A stretch of 64,000 nt of DNA from Phytophthora hibernalis. Taxonomy: Eukaryota; Oomycota; Peronosporomycetes; Peronosporales; Peronosporaceae. The DNA lies in the NCBI GenBank assembly GCA_012656075.1, contig JAAKBF010000390.1, positions 744,001 through 808,000 of the forward strand, in the 5' to 3' direction. Under the pieces are notes generated by a model. The model ran no database searches. It saw nothing but the letters and a program-made list of their open reading frames with translations, and was not told the DNA's origin. The position numbers and the translations under genes are program-made. Of this stretch, positions 63,291 to 64,000 are shown piece by piece (positions within the stretch are counted from its first letter, which is position 1; each line of letters begins with the position of its first letter).

Positions 63291-64000
63291 ATCATCAATG
63301 AGAAAGACGGCTCAGGCAAAAGCTGGTAAACCGAAGATTTAGTGAAAGATATGCGTAGTGTTTTTATGATATGAAAGAGCCACGAAGCTCCGATCGTGTC
63401 TTACTCCTCGCCATCAAGGCACTGCGTCATTCAACCTAAAGGGTCAAACCCTCTGTTCTGCCTTAGGATTTAGTTCGTTTTCTAAGTCAGCCTTCTCAGT
63501 ACTGTATACTTCACTTACCACTCAAAAATGGATCTTTAAAACTTAATTCACTTCAGCTACGATACAAAGATTTACACTTAGTGATAATAGACGAGTTTAT
63601 CGTGATTTCCTACTAAATGTTATACTGGATAGATCATCTGCAGCCAGACCAGCGTTAGCGACGCAAATAGCTGGACGAAATACAAGTTAGTTGAGATGCG
63701 GGAGCCGGCGTCGGCGTGAATATTGTGGGTTCCGGGTTCATGTTAGGCAGCGAACCGAAGCTGAAATACTGTTTCCCTCCAGCTGAGAAGGCGGATGATC
63801 ACTTGGCGCCGGGGTTACGGGACGCGAGCTTGTTTGCCAGGCAACAGCCGACATGTGGTCAATACGAAGGTACACATGGTAAGGCTGACTGCCACTTGAA
63901 GCGTCCGCAAGCGCACCCCATGAATAGACCGCAAACGCACACGACAATAGCTCGCGATAGTTGATGTCAAAACCATTGACGTCACAGTTCTTGAACTTCG
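63291..64000. other. No gene recognised
   Basis: AT-rich to about 63700, then GC-richer. A plus-strand ORF at 63716-63964 has no visible motif and is probably chance. Confidence 0.3.

Overview
The window looks like oomycete nuclear DNA, most likely from Phytophthora or a close relative. The evidence is: two RxLR-dEER effector genes (one apparently intact, one broken); short GT-AG introns of 62-95 nt; start-site motifs of the oomycete Inr/FPR type (TCATT... followed by a CAATTT-like block); two bZIP factors of an oomycete type in which Cys replaces the invariant Asn; and a transposon load typical of these genomes (MULE, Crypton, Ngaro/DIRS-type and chromodomain Gypsy elements). It is not bacterial, and I saw no CRISPR array and no operon layout.

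Layout. Bases 1-19,300 are a fairly gene-dense block: a tandem-module ATP-grasp ligase, a long repeat protein with a Cys-rich tail, a TPR-like protein, an IQ-motif protein, a mitochondrial membrane protein, a COMM-domain protein, a small secreted Cys-rich protein, a degenerate RxLR effector, a broken ABCG/PDR transporter, a PDZ-Tubby fusion and a trypsin-fold protease with a Cys nucleophile. From 19,400 the window is dominated by repeats. Single genes sit between them: bZIP copy 1 (21.3 kb), an aldo-keto reductase (24.2 kb), bZIP copy 2 (46.8 kb) and an intact RxLR effector (49.0-49.5 kb). The repeats include a 670-bp MULE-like element that interrupts an acyl-protein thioesterase pseudogene (23.2 kb), a LINE with a 16-bp target duplication (25.6-30.7 kb), a Gypsy chromovirus on the minus strand (34.1-38.3 kb), a Crypton-like recombinase gene (40.1-41.8 kb), retroelement-associated plus-strand ORFs (32.3 and 44.2 kb), and several MITE-like inverted repeats.

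The most striking structure is at 51,197-60,099. Inverted terminal repeats of about 275-300 bp, flanked by a 9-bp near-perfect direct repeat, bracket 8.9 kb holding an Ngaro/DIRS-type retroelement (gag-like ORF, RT, RNase H, tyrosine recombinase) and an oppositely oriented Crypton recombinase. I read this as a three-level transposon nest inside one giant MULE-like element. The small 23.2-kb element has related termini and codes for a related zinc-knuckle segment, so the two define one family.

A caution for all gene models: most genes here show one or more single-base frame breaks, nearly all of them -1 and often in homopolymers. This looks more like sequence or assembly error than decay. I therefore call such genes CDS unless there is a second, independent lesion (large deletion, insertion, in-frame stop).
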